39,190 bases of DNA from assembly GCA_964577825.1 (NCBI GenBank), contig CAZOBJ010000022.1, positions 1 to 39,190 on the forward strand, in the 5' to 3' direction. A program made the position numbers and the translations under genes. Shown one piece after another: positions 24,249 to 32,749 of this stretch. The stretch is from CAZOBJ01 sp964577825. GTDB taxonomy: Bacteria; Planctomycetota; SZUA-567; JAFGNG01. Numbering within the stretch: position 1 is the first letter of the stretch; the number at the start of each line of letters is the position of its first letter. The notes under the pieces are model-generated. The model did no database searches, was not told where the DNA came from, and was given only the letters and a program-made list of their open reading frames with translations.

Positions 24249-25190
24249 ATGGGTGACAAGCGGTATTGGCCTCTCGCTCTGTTCTTGACCGCCGGGCTGG
24301 CGCTCGGCGGGTGCGGCGAGGCGTGGCTGCCGCGGGGGCGGCGCACGCCCCGCGAGGACATCGCCGCGTACGCGCGCGCCCTGGAGGCCAAGCTCCTCGC
24401 CCAGTACCGCAACCACCCGGAGTTCGGCCGGGAAGTGGCCCGCGTGGACCTGGACGTAGTCGACGACATCGAAACGGACGTCACCGGCAGGATGCGGCGC
24501 GTGACCTTCGCCCAACTCGTGTACGACCGGTGGGGCGAGCGCATGCCGGAGCTCGAGGGCGAGTACTTCGTGGTCACCTTCGCGCCCGCGGGCGTACAGG
24601 CCGCGCGGCGCGCGCCGGAGATCACGGTCGGGCTGAACACCCAGGGGACCTACTCGGAGCTTCCCGCCGGGGCCGCGGCCAAGAAGGCCGCGCCTGCCGC
24701 GCGCGAGGCCCCGGCGCGCGAACCCGCGCCGGCCGCTCCCGCTCCGCCTGCGTCCCTGCCCCGGGAGCCGGAGGCCGAAGAGACCCGCGAGGCGGACGCG
24801 CCCGCGCCCGCGCCCCTGCCGCCGGTCAGCCGTGCCCCCGCGCCGCGGCGGGAGCCCGAGGACGCGCACATCCACGGGCAAAACGCGCCCGCGGCCCTGC
24901 CGCCCCTGACCGAAGTGTCGGCGCCGCGACATGCGCCCCGGCCCGCGCAGCGCGGCGAGCAGGCCCGCGCGCCCGCGCCCCCGGACCCCGTGGGCCCCTT
25001 GCCCTCGCTCGATGGCCCCACCGACGACCCGCAGGCCGAGGCCGTGGAGCCCCTGCCTGCGCTCGAAGACCTGTCGGACGAGCAAGACGCCTCCCCGGCC
25101 GCGGAGGCCTGGGCCGGGCTCCATCGGTCCGCCCGGGCCGAGCCGGTCGAGATTCCTGTTGCGCTCGCGCAAGATCCGGTTTATGAATAG
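24249..25190 (+). CDS. Proline/alanine-rich lipoprotein of unknown function
   Basis: 313 residues. The start MGDKRYWPLALFLTAGLALG leads to a lipobox with Cys22 (LGGC), so it should be lipid-modified and held at the outer face of a membrane. Residues 35-135 form a compact domain (EDIAAYARALEAKLLAQYRN, VTFAQLVYDRWG, GEYFVVTFAPAG) that I do not recognise. From about 140 to the end the protein is low complexity, rich in Pro, Ala, Glu and Arg, and likely disordered. The ATG at 24249 is chosen because the signal peptide begins there; only a weak GGAG lies upstream. It is followed by a strong hairpin. Confidence 0.75.
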   Translation: MGDKRYWPLALFLTAGLALGGCGEAWLPRGRRTPREDIAAYARALEAKLLAQYRNHPEFGREVARVDLDVVDDIETDVTGRMRRVTFAQLVYDRWGERMPELEGEYFVVTFAPAGVQAARRAPEITVGLNTQGTYSELPAGAAAKKAAPAAREAPAREPAPAAPAPPASLPREPEAEETREADAPAPAPLPPVSRAPAPRREPEDAHIHGQNAPAALPPLTEVSAPRHAPRPAQRGEQARAPAPPDPVGPLPSLDGPTDDPQAEAVEPLPALEDLSDEQDASPAAEAWAGLHRSARAEPVEIPVALAQDPVYE

Positions 25191-25219
25191 AGACTCCGGC
25201 CCCTAGGCGGGCCCGGCGG

Positions 25220-25246
25220 CAAGGCGGACGCATCCGGTCCGCCTTG
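25220..25246. terminator. Perfect 10 bp stem-loop after the lipoprotein gene
   Basis: CAAGGCGGAC pairs with GTCCGCCTTG around a 7-base loop (GCATCCG), 30 bp beyond the lipoprotein stop and 40 bp before the next start. No T-run follows, so it is either an atypical terminator or an mRNA stability element. Confidence 0.45.
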
Positions 25247-25285
25247 ATGGCTTCTGGTGCATGCTGTGCCCGGAAGGAGAGCACG

Positions 25286-26551
25286 GTGTCCGCTCGCGAC
25301 AAAGCCCTGGCCGCGTTGGCGCTCAGCGGCGGGCCCAAGCTGCGCGAAGAGCCTTTCCCTGCGCGCGCGCACGTGGGCGCGGAGGAGAAGGCCGCAGTCG
25401 ACGCCCTGTTCGACAAGGCCATGCAGACCGGCGTCGCGCCCGCGTACGGCGGCGAGGAGGAGGAGGCCTACTGCCGCGAGTTCGCCCAGGCCCTGGGCGG
25501 GGGGTACGCGGATGCGGTCAGCTCCGGCACCGCGGCCGTGTACGTGGCGCTGAAGGCCCTGGAGATCGAGCCCTTCACCGAGGTCGTGGTCAGCCCCATC
25601 ACGGACCCCGGCGGCATCATGCCGATCCCGCTGTTGGGCTGCATTCCCGTGCCCGCGGACGCGGCGCCCGGGTGTTACAACACCGGGCCCGACCAGGTGG
25701 CCGCGCGCATCACCGAGCGTACGAGCGCGATTCTCCTCGCGCACATCGGCGGCGAGCCCGCGGACATCGAGGGCATCCTGCAGGTCGCGCAGGCCCGCGG
25801 CGTGCCGGTGGTCGAGGACTGCGCCCAGGCCCACGGCGCGCGGCTGGGCGGCCGGCCGCTGGGGACCTTCAGCCCGGTGTCCGCGTTTAGCACCATGCAC
25901 GGCAAGCACCACTGCACCGGCGGCCAGGGCGGGGTGGTGTTCACGCAGAACGAGGACCTGTACTGGCGCGCGCGCCGCGCGGCCGACCGGGGCAAGCCGC
26001 TCGGCCTGCCGCCGGGCAGCACAAACGTGGTCGCGAGCCTCAACTTCAACAGCACCGAGTTCGCCGCGGCCATCGGCCGAGTGCAGCTCAGGAAGCTGCC
26101 CGGCATCGTGGACCGCCGCCGCGCGGTGGTCGCGCGCCTGCGCGAGGAGCTGCGCGCGTGCGCGTCCCTGCGCCTGCCCGAGCCGATCCCGGGCGCCGAG
26201 CCCTCGTGGTGGTGGTGGCGCCTGGGCGTCAACGACGAGGCGCTCACCTGCGACAAGGCCACGTTCACCGCCGCGCTGGAGGCCGAGGGCCTGCGCCTAC
26301 AGGGCGAGTACGGGGCCGCGCTCGTGGACCGGCACACCTGGCTGCGCGAGCGGCGGGCGCTGGGAACCGGGCACTTCCCGTGGACCGCGGCCGAGTACCG
26401 CGGCGACCCGCAGGCCGAGTATCCGCTGCCCAACGCGCACGAGGCGATTGCCCAACACTTCAACCTGACCGTGTACGAGACCTGGGGCGAACGGGAAGTC
26501 GCGGACATCAAGGCCATTGTGGACAAGGTCGAGGCCGCGTATCTGCGCTAG
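25286..26551 (+). CDS. DegT/DnrJ/EryC1/StrS-family aminotransferase
   Basis: A PLP-dependent sugar-type aminotransferase. The GTG at 25286 is preferred over the ATG at 25244 because AAGGAG lies eight bases ahead of it and homology-like sequence starts there, giving 421 residues. Motifs: SSGTAAVYVAL (phosphate binding), VEDCAQAHGARLGG with the Asp and Gln stacked on PLP, and the internal lysine in FSTMHGKHHCTGGQGG. The family transfers amino groups onto keto-sugars or cyclitols (as in inosose and aminoshikimate pathways), but some members act as dehydratases. The substrate here is unknown. The next gene follows after 18 bp with its own SD, so they probably act in one pathway. Confidence 0.85.
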   Translation: MSARDKALAALALSGGPKLREEPFPARAHVGAEEKAAVDALFDKAMQTGVAPAYGGEEEEAYCREFAQALGGGYADAVSSGTAAVYVALKALEIEPFTEVVVSPITDPGGIMPIPLLGCIPVPADAAPGCYNTGPDQVAARITERTSAILLAHIGGEPADIEGILQVAQARGVPVVEDCAQAHGARLGGRPLGTFSPVSAFSTMHGKHHCTGGQGGVVFTQNEDLYWRARRAADRGKPLGLPPGSTNVVASLNFNSTEFAAAIGRVQLRKLPGIVDRRRAVVARLREELRACASLRLPEPIPGAEPSWWWWRLGVNDEALTCDKATFTAALEAEGLRLQGEYGAALVDRHTWLRERRALGTGHFPWTAAEYRGDPQAEYPLPNAHEAIAQHFNLTVYETWGEREVADIKAIVDKVEAAYLR

Positions 26552-26569
26552 ACACCGGAGGCCGCCGGC

Positions 26570-27439
26570 ATGCGCATCATCGACATCCATAACCACCCGG
26601 ACTGGCACGGGCACGACTTCCGCCGGTTCGTGGCCAACATGGACGAGAACGGGATCGAGCGCACGTGGCTTCTCTCCTGGGAGACGCCGCCCGACGAGCG
26701 GGATCCCCTGTCCGTGCACGTGGTCCCGTCCGGCGGACACGCGGGGCCGATCCCGTTCGAGCGGTGCTGCGCCTATGTACAGCGCGCGCCGGACCGGTTC
26801 GTCCTCGGGTACGGGCCCGATCCGCGCGACCCCGGGGCCCTGTTGGCCCTGCGGGCGGCACGCGACATCCACAACGTGCGCGTGTGCGGGGAGCTCAAGC
26901 TGCGCATGATGGCCGACAACCCGGACGCCCTGGAGCTCTACCGCCTGTGCGGCGAGCTGGGCATGCCCGTGACCGTGCACCTCGACTACCCCATCGACAA
27001 GGGCCGCCAGTGGCCCCGGCGCACCTACTGGTACGGGGGGTCGCTGGACGCGTTCGAGCGCGCGGTGGCCGCCTGCCCCGAGACCACGTTCCTGGGCCAT
27101 GCGCCCGGGTTCTGGGCGCACATCTCCGGGGACGACCAGTTTGATAAGACCTCGTACCCCAAGACCGAGGTGGTGCCCGGCGGACGGCTTCAGGACCTCT
27201 TGCGCACGTATCCGAACCTGCACTGCGACCTGTCCGCCGGCTCGGGACTCAACGCCCTGCGCCGCGATCCGGAGCACGCCAAGCGGTTCGTCGAGGAGTT
27301 CCAGGACCGGATCCTCTTCGGCCGGGACAGCTTCTCGAACGGACACCAGGCGTTCCTCGACGGCCTCGGGCTCCCGGAGGATGTGCTGCGCAAGGTGTAT
27401 GCAGAGAACGCGCTGCGCCTGGTGCCCCTGGAGGACTGA
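26570..27439 (+). CDS. Amidohydrolase family 2 protein
   Basis: 289 residues of the amidohydrolase_2 (PF04909-like) fold. The N-terminus MRIIDIHNHPDWHG offers the HxH-type metal site, HLDYP and LGHAPGFWAH give later histidines, and FGRDSFSN supplies the final Asp after strand 8. Relatives hydrolyse or decarboxylate lactones and aromatic acids, sugar lactones among them. Given the DegT aminotransferase just upstream, a role in cyclitol or sugar-acid breakdown is plausible, but that is inference. GGAGG precedes the ATG by nine bases. The next gene starts 25 bp downstream. Confidence 0.82.
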   Translation: MRIIDIHNHPDWHGHDFRRFVANMDENGIERTWLLSWETPPDERDPLSVHVVPSGGHAGPIPFERCCAYVQRAPDRFVLGYGPDPRDPGALLALRAARDIHNVRVCGELKLRMMADNPDALELYRLCGELGMPVTVHLDYPIDKGRQWPRRTYWYGGSLDAFERAVAACPETTFLGHAPGFWAHISGDDQFDKTSYPKTEVVPGGRLQDLLRTYPNLHCDLSAGSGLNALRRDPEHAKRFVEEFQDRILFGRDSFSNGHQAFLDGLGLPEDVLRKVYAENALRLVPLED

Positions 27440-27464
27440 GGGGTCTGGAGGAGGGGAGCCGACC

Positions 27465-28598
27465 TTGACCGAGCAGTTCCCTGAGACGGCATTCCTGGAC
27501 CTGATCGCGCGCCTGGCCGCTGCCGACGGCCCGTCCCTGGCCGAGGGCCCGCGCGGCGAGGCGCTGGCCGCGTATCTCACCGCGGCCGGGCTGGCGGTGC
27601 GCACCGACGCGGCGGGCAACCTGTGGACGCGCCTAGGGCCGGAGGCGTGGACCGAGGCCGTGGTCTTTGACGCGCATCTGGACGTGGTCGAGCGTGGCCG
27701 TCCCGAGCGCCTGATCCACGAGGGCCGCCGCCTCCAGGGCCTGGGCGTGGGGGACAACCTGACCTCGGTCGCCTTGCTCGCCCTGGCCATGTGCGCGTTT
27801 CACGAGGCGAGCGCACAGCCCGTGCGCCCCATCGAGGCGCTCTTCAGCGTGGGCGAGGAGGGCCTGGGCGACCTGCGCGGCGTGCGCCAGGCCGCGCGCG
27901 ACCGTCCCGAGCCGCCGTGGGCGTTCGTGTCCCTGGACGGGCCGCTGGGCACGTACTATCTGGCGGGCCTGGGCAGGCGCCGGTACCGGGTCGAGGTGCG
28001 CTGCGCGGGCGGGCACGCTTGGCAGGACTACGGCGCGCCGAGCGCGGTCCACGAGCTCGTGCAGGTGCTGGCCGACCTGAAGGCCGCGCACGCGGGCCTG
28101 GCGGCCGGGGCGGAGACGACGCTGTCCTTCAACATCGGCGCGGTCCAGGGCGGCAAGGCCGTGAACTCCATTGCGCGGGACGCCGAGGCCCTGTTCGAGT
28201 ACGGAAGCGAGAGCGCCGCGCTCTTGGACAAGGCGCACGAGTCCATGCGCGCGATCCTGGATCGCGCCGGTGCGCGCGCGGGCGTGGAGCTCGCGTGGAC
28301 CCAGGTGGGCGACCGTCCCGCCGTGGGACCCGTGCGCCCGGAGCGCGTCGAGCCCGTGGTGCGCGCCGCGCTCGAGGCCGAGGGCGTTGCGCCGCGCTGT
28401 GCCGTGGCGAGCACGAACTCGAACGCAACGCTCGCGGCCGGATGGCCGTCGGTGACCGTGGGCGTGCGCGGGGGCGGCAACCCGCACCGCGAGGACGAGT
28501 GGATCGAGCTGGACGAATTGCCCGCGGCCTGGCGGGTGCTCGGCACGCTCATCGACGCGTTGGCGTTTCGCGGCCGCGAATCCGCGGGGATGGAATGA
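27465..28598 (+). CDS. M20-family zinc peptidase/deacylase
   Basis: A 377-residue M20 exopeptidase-type enzyme. Both metal sites are complete: FDAHLDVV (His and the supporting Asp), GVGDNLTSVALLAL (bridging Asp), FSVGEEGLGD (general base Glu and metal Glu), SLDGPLG (Asp) and NPHREDEWIE (final His). The dimerisation lid domain lies between, with AGGHAWQDYG. This family includes peptidases, ArgE and DapE deacylases and carnosinases; the specificity is not visible. The start is a TTG at 27465, preceded by GGAGG, since no ATG or GTG fits the reading frame just there; confidence in the exact start is moderate. It lies 25 bp after the amidohydrolase. Confidence 0.85.
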   Translation: MTEQFPETAFLDLIARLAAADGPSLAEGPRGEALAAYLTAAGLAVRTDAAGNLWTRLGPEAWTEAVVFDAHLDVVERGRPERLIHEGRRLQGLGVGDNLTSVALLALAMCAFHEASAQPVRPIEALFSVGEEGLGDLRGVRQAARDRPEPPWAFVSLDGPLGTYYLAGLGRRRYRVEVRCAGGHAWQDYGAPSAVHELVQVLADLKAAHAGLAAGAETTLSFNIGAVQGGKAVNSIARDAEALFEYGSESAALLDKAHESMRAILDRAGARAGVELAWTQVGDRPAVGPVRPERVEPVVRAALEAEGVAPRCAVASTNSNATLAAGWPSVTVGVRGGGNPHREDEWIELDELPAAWRVLGTLIDALAFRGRESAGME

Positions 28599-28647
28599 AG
28601 CCCGACGGCGCGCGCGTGCGCTCCCTTGGCCTACGAGCGGGTTCGTG

Positions 28648-28719
28648 TCCCTCCCCCTAACCCCCTCCCGGAGGGAGGGGGGAACTCCCTCTCCCCCCGG
28701 GAGAGGGTCGGGGTGAGGG
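28648..28719. repeat. Convergent pair of REP-like elements
   Basis: A forward copy (28648-28683) followed at once by a reverse copy (28685-28719), between the M20 peptidase and tdh. Confidence 0.85.
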
Positions 28720-28792
28720 CGGGAACTCCGTCGCCCCTTGAACAAGGGCCGCGGGTCGGGCGGCCGTTTGGCGAACGCATGCACGGAAGGGA

Positions 28793-29994
28793 ATGCGGAT
28801 GGAGCGCATGCAGGCGCTCGTGAAGCGCGAGCGGGCCCCGGGCCTGTGGCTCGACGAGGTGCCCGTGCCCGAGATCGGGGTCAACGACGTGCTCATCCGC
28901 ATCCTGAAGACCGCCATCTGCGGCACGGACGTGCACATCTACAATTGGGACGCCTGGGCCCAGCGCACCATCCCCGTGCCCATGGTCACCGGCCACGAGT
29001 TCATGGGCACCATCGCCGCGGTGGGCGAGAACGTGCACGACTTCGAACCCGGCGCGGTCGTCAGCGGCGAGGGGCACCTGGTGTGCGGCCGGTGCCGCAA
29101 CTGCCTGGCCGGCCGGCGCCACCTGTGCGCGCACACGAGCGGCGTGGGCGTGGACCGCGCGGGCACGTTCGCCGAATACCTGTCCATCCCGGTCACCAAC
29201 GTGTGGCTGGCCGATCCGGCGATCCCGCACGAGGTGCTGGCCATCTTCGATCCGTTCGGCAACGCCACGCACACGGCGCTTAGCTACGACGTGCTCGGCG
29301 AGGACGTGCTCATCACCGGCGCGGGGCCCATCGGCATCATGGCCACGGCCATCGTGCGCCACGCGGGCGCGCGTCACGTGGTGGTCACGGACCTCAACCC
29401 CTACCGTCTGGATCTCGCGCGGCGCATGGGCGCGACGCTTGCGCTCAACGTCTCCGAGGGCGCCACCCCCGCCCAGGCGCAGAAGACCCTGGGCATGAAG
29501 GAGGGGTTCGACGTGGGCCTGGAGATGTCCGGAAGCGTCGAGGCGCTGCGCAGCATGCTGGCGAACATGTGCCACGGCGGCAAGATCGCGATGCTGGGCA
29601 TCCCCGGCGAGGCGGCCGTGGACTGGCANNNNNNNNNNNNNNNNNNNNNNNNNNNNNNNNNNNNNNNNNNNNNNNNNNNNNNNNNNNNNNNNNNNNNNNN
29701 NNNNNNNNNNNNNNNNNNNNNNNNNNNNACGGCGGCAAGATCGCGATGCTGGGCATCCCCGGCGAGGCGGCCGTGGACTGGCAGGAGATCGTGTTCAACG
29801 GGCTGACCCTGAAGGGCATCTACGGCCGGGAGATGTACGAGACCTGGTACAAAATGCAGGTGATGCTCCAGAGCGGACTGGACATCCGTCCGGTCATCAC
29901 GCACCGGTATGCGTACACGGACTTTCAAGACGCGTTCGAGGTCATGCGCAGCGGACAGAGCGGCAAGGTCCTTATCGAGTGGGTCGACACCTGA
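28793..29994 (+). CDS. tdh: L-threonine 3-dehydrogenase, interrupted by a false assembly gap
   Basis: Tdh oxidises L-threonine to 2-amino-3-ketobutyrate with NAD+. The zinc alcohol dehydrogenase features are all present: TAICGTDVHIYNWD with the catalytic Cys, GHEFMG, the structural zinc set CGRCRNCLAGRRHLC, and the Rossmann loop ITGAGPIGIMA. IFDPFGNATHTAL and GIYGREMYETWYKM are typical of Tdh. The gap at 29629-29728 is flanked by an exact 55 bp duplication (29574-29628 and 29729-29783); joining 29628 to 29784 restores one frame of 348 residues, the size of known Tdh. Three ATGs (28793, 28799, 28808) compete for the start; alignment to the E. coli protein favours the third. No kbl (the usual partner) is visible. 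Confidence 0.9.
29574..29783. other. Assembly gap flanked by an exact 55 bp duplication
   Basis: The 55 bases ending at 29628 are repeated exactly after the 100 N, at 29729-29783. This fits two contigs that overlap by one k-mer and were joined by a default spacer, so there is probably no missing sequence. Confidence 0.88.
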
Positions 29995-30023
29995 CGCGCG
30001 CGGGCCCGGCGCGGCCAGCGCAG

Positions 30024-30209
30024 TTCTCCCTCTCCCCTCGGGAGAGGGCCGGGGTGAGGGACGGAATGAGCGCGGAATGCACGCGGCCGAGTGCCTCTCC
30101 CTCCCCCTGGCCCCCTCCCGGAGGGAGGGGGGACCGGCGAGAGGGGAACACGCGGTGAGCGTTCTGCGCAGTTCTCCATCTCTCGACGAGAGAGGGCCGG
30201 GGCGAGGGA
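30024..30209. repeat. Cluster of three REP-like elements upstream of the first M14 gene
   Basis: Reverse copy 30024-30061, forward copy 30098-30133 and a more divergent reverse copy 30172-30209. The segment between the first two includes GGAATGAGCGCGGAATGCAC, which recurs upstream of the second M14 gene. Confidence 0.85.
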
Positions 30210-30251
30210 GCCGGTTCACGGACAGGAGGCCATTGCCTGGGGGGGGAGCGT

Positions 30252-31376
30252 GTGCCAGTCGAGGTGTTGACCGGGTTTGACGGAAGCAGCCCGCAGATCG
30301 CCGAGGGCGTGCGCCGAGAGGCGACAGACCGGTTCGTGCTCGTCCCCGGATACGGGTCCCGGGAGGGCACGAGCCAGGAGCGGTCCGCGGGCGGTGCGCG
30401 GTTCTACACGCGCCTGTCCAACCGCGGCGCCGGACCCGCCTGCGTGACCGTGGTCGCCGACTGGCAGACCCCCGGCCGCGCGCAGAACTTCGATTACGGG
30501 TATGTGCGCCACGAGACCGACGACGAGTGGACCCAGGTCCCGGCCGTGCGCGAGGAAGCGCGCGCGACCTATGCGCTGGAGCTGCGCCCGGGGCTGACCG
30601 AGCTCGGGGCCTTGCCCGGATACAACTACGAGACCTGCTGCGCGTTCGTGGACCGCATGCGGGACGCGGGCGTGGCGGTGCGCACGATCGGCCAGAGCCG
30701 CGAGGGCCGCGACCTCCATCTTCTGCATTTCCCGAGTCCGAACCCGGGCGCGAAGCCCTTCTTCCTGCAGGCGCGCGACCACCCGTACGAGACCGCAGGC
30801 AACTTTTGCGCCGAGGGCGTGGCGCAGTTCCTCCTCAGTGACGATCCGGTGGCCGCGTACCTGCGCACCAAGTACGCGGTGTGGCTTGCGCCCATGACCA
30901 ATCCGGACGGGGTAGTCAACGGCTTGAGCCGACTCACCTGGGAGCAGGGCGCGAACATGAACCGGGAAGTGAACGACGTGTCCGACCCGGCCCATGACGC
31001 GCTCAAGGGCGCCATCGACGCGGTGCGCCCGTTCGTGCACATGAACGTGCACAACTGGACCTACAGGTTCCGCGACGGGCTGTTGTGCAACGAGGAGGGC
31101 ACGGCCCGGCGCATCCAGGAGCACATGCCTGCGGACGCCGCGCACTACAAGCGGTGGCGCGTGCAGACGGCCTACGACTTCCTGCGCGAAGGCAAGCTGA
31201 GCTTCTCGCCCGACGCCTCGCGCTCCTGGAAGAACTACTGCAAGAACCGGTTCGGCGCCCAGGGGTGCACGTTCGAGTTCCCGTGGTTCGGCCTGTCCAC
31301 GGCGGACATGCGTGACAAGGGCCGCCGCGCGTTCGCGGCCCTGGGGCTGGCGGTGATTGAGGAAGAGGACCTGTAG
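30252..31376 (+). CDS. M14-family zinc carboxypeptidase, copy 1
   Basis: 374 residues with a complete M14 active site: zinc ligands H177 and E180 (RDHPYE), H267 (NVHNW), the NPDG block at 217-220, substrate-carboxylate arginine in NMNREV (R238) and catalytic E342 in CTFEFPWF. The N-terminal part (FYTRLSN, FDYGYVRHET, WTQVP) resembles the extra domain of cytosolic carboxypeptidase-type M14 proteins. It has no signal peptide, so a cytoplasmic role on peptides or modified C-termini is likely. The start is GTG at 30252, matched by the ATG of the second copy in an equal context. It is 80-odd percent identical by eye to its tandem neighbour. Confidence 0.85.
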   Translation: MPVEVLTGFDGSSPQIAEGVRREATDRFVLVPGYGSREGTSQERSAGGARFYTRLSNRGAGPACVTVVADWQTPGRAQNFDYGYVRHETDDEWTQVPAVREEARATYALELRPGLTELGALPGYNYETCCAFVDRMRDAGVAVRTIGQSREGRDLHLLHFPSPNPGAKPFFLQARDHPYETAGNFCAEGVAQFLLSDDPVAAYLRTKYAVWLAPMTNPDGVVNGLSRLTWEQGANMNREVNDVSDPAHDALKGAIDAVRPFVHMNVHNWTYRFRDGLLCNEEGTARRIQEHMPADAAHYKRWRVQTAYDFLREGKLSFSPDASRSWKNYCKNRFGAQGCTFEFPWFGLSTADMRDKGRRAFAALGLAVIEEEDL

Positions 31377-31403
31377 CGCTGTGCGCCGCGGGCGACTGGG
31401 CAG

Positions 31404-31545
31404 CCCCCCCTTCGGGAGAGGGTCGGGGTGAGGGGCGGAATGAGCGCGGAATGCACGCAGCCGAGTAGCTCGCCCTCCCCCTAGCCCCCTCCCGAAGGGA
31501 GGGGGGACTCCCTCTCCCTCCGGGAGAGGGCCGGGGTGAGGGGGA
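31404..31545. repeat. Cluster of three REP-like elements between the two M14 genes
   Basis: Reverse copy 31404-31435, forward copy 31473-31507 and reverse copy 31508-31545. The order and the shared GGAATGAGCGCGGAATGCAC segment match the cluster before copy 1, at an offset of about 1374 bp. Confidence 0.85.
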
Positions 31546-31624
31546 GATTGCTCTCTCTTGTGCAGAGGATGGGGGCGAGGACCGACAAGAGGAACGAACA
31601 AGCATTGTCCGAGAGGAGCTTGCC

Positions 31625-32749
31625 ATGCCAGTGGAGGTGTTGACCGGATTCGACGGAAGCAGCCCGCACGCGGACGACGGCGTGCGCCGAGAGGCCGAGG
31701 ACCGGTTCGTGCTGTATCCGGGGTACCGATCCCAGGAAGGCGCGAGCGAAGAGCGCCCCGGGTACGGGTCCCGGTTCTACACGCGCCTGAACAACCCGCA
31801 GGCCGAGCCGGTCGGCGTGACCATCGTGGTCGATTGGCAGCTCCCCGTCCGGGCGAAGAACCATGACTACGGGTACGTGCGCCACGAGACCGAGGAGGCG
31901 TGGACCCAGGTCCCGGCCGTGCGCGAGGAAGCGCGCGCGACCTATGCGCTGGAGCTGCGCCCGGGCCTGACCGAGCTCGGGGCCCTGCCCGCGTACAACT
32001 ACGAGACCTGCTGCGCGTTCGTGGACCGCATGCGCGACGCGGGCGTGGAGGTGCGAACGGCCGGCCAGAGCCGCGAGGGCCGCGACCTCCATCTTCTGCA
32101 CTTCTCGAGTCCGAGCCCATCGGCCAGGCCGTTCTTTCTCCAGACGCGCGACCACCCGTACGAGACCGCGGGCAGCTTTTGCGCCGAGGGCGTGGCGCAG
32201 TTTCTTCTGTCCAGGGACCCGCTGGCCGCGTACCTGCGCACCAAGTACGCAGTGTGGATTCTTCCCATGACCAACCCGGACGGGGTGCACAACGGCATGA
32301 GCCGGCTGACCTGGGAGCGGGGCGCGAACATGAACCGGGAAGTGAACGACGTGTCCGACCCGGCCCATGACGCGCTCAAGGGCGCCATCGACGCGGTGCG
32401 CCCGTTCGTGCACATGAACGTGCACAACTGGATCAACAAGTTCGTGGATGGGCTGTTGTGCAACGAGGAAGGCACCGCCGAGCGCGTCCAGCAGCACATG
32501 CCCGCAGACGCCGCGCACTACAAGCGCTGGCGCGTGCAGACCCTGTACGATTTCCTGCGCCAGGACAAGCTGAGCTTTGTGCCCGATTCGGCGCGCAGTT
32601 GGAAGGACTACTGCAAGAACCGGTTCGGTGCCCAGGGGTGCACGTTCGAGTTCCCGTGGTTTGGCCTGACCACGAACGAGATGCGCGACAAGGGCCGCCG
32701 CGCGTTCGTAGCCCTGGGCCTGGCGGTGGTCGAGGAAGAGGACCTGTAG
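31625..32749 (+). CDS. M14-family zinc carboxypeptidase, copy 2 (tandem paralogue)
   Basis: 374 residues, collinear with copy 1 without indels, and with the same active-site set (RDHPYE, TNPDG, NMNREV, NVHNW, TFEFPWF). The N-terminal 90 residues differ most; the middle is nearly invariant. A stretch of 113 bp (32320-32432, equal to 30947-31059) is identical including silent sites. AGGAG lies near the ATG (31625), which has better initiation context than copy 1's GTG, so this copy may be made at a higher level. The two enzymes probably act on the same class of substrate with different specificity. Confidence 0.85.
   Translation: MPVEVLTGFDGSSPHADDGVRREAEDRFVLYPGYRSQEGASEERPGYGSRFYTRLNNPQAEPVGVTIVVDWQLPVRAKNHDYGYVRHETEEAWTQVPAVREEARATYALELRPGLTELGALPAYNYETCCAFVDRMRDAGVEVRTAGQSREGRDLHLLHFSSPSPSARPFFLQTRDHPYETAGSFCAEGVAQFLLSRDPLAAYLRTKYAVWILPMTNPDGVHNGMSRLTWERGANMNREVNDVSDPAHDALKGAIDAVRPFVHMNVHNWINKFVDGLLCNEEGTAERVQQHMPADAAHYKRWRVQTLYDFLRQDKLSFVPDSARSWKDYCKNRFGAQGCTFEFPWFGLTTNEMRDKGRRAFVALGLAVVEEEDL

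Noticed and set aside
30252..32749. Tandem M14 genes as an assembly duplication artefact
   Set aside because: The copies differ at many residues and nucleotides, so they are real paralogues and not a misassembled single gene.
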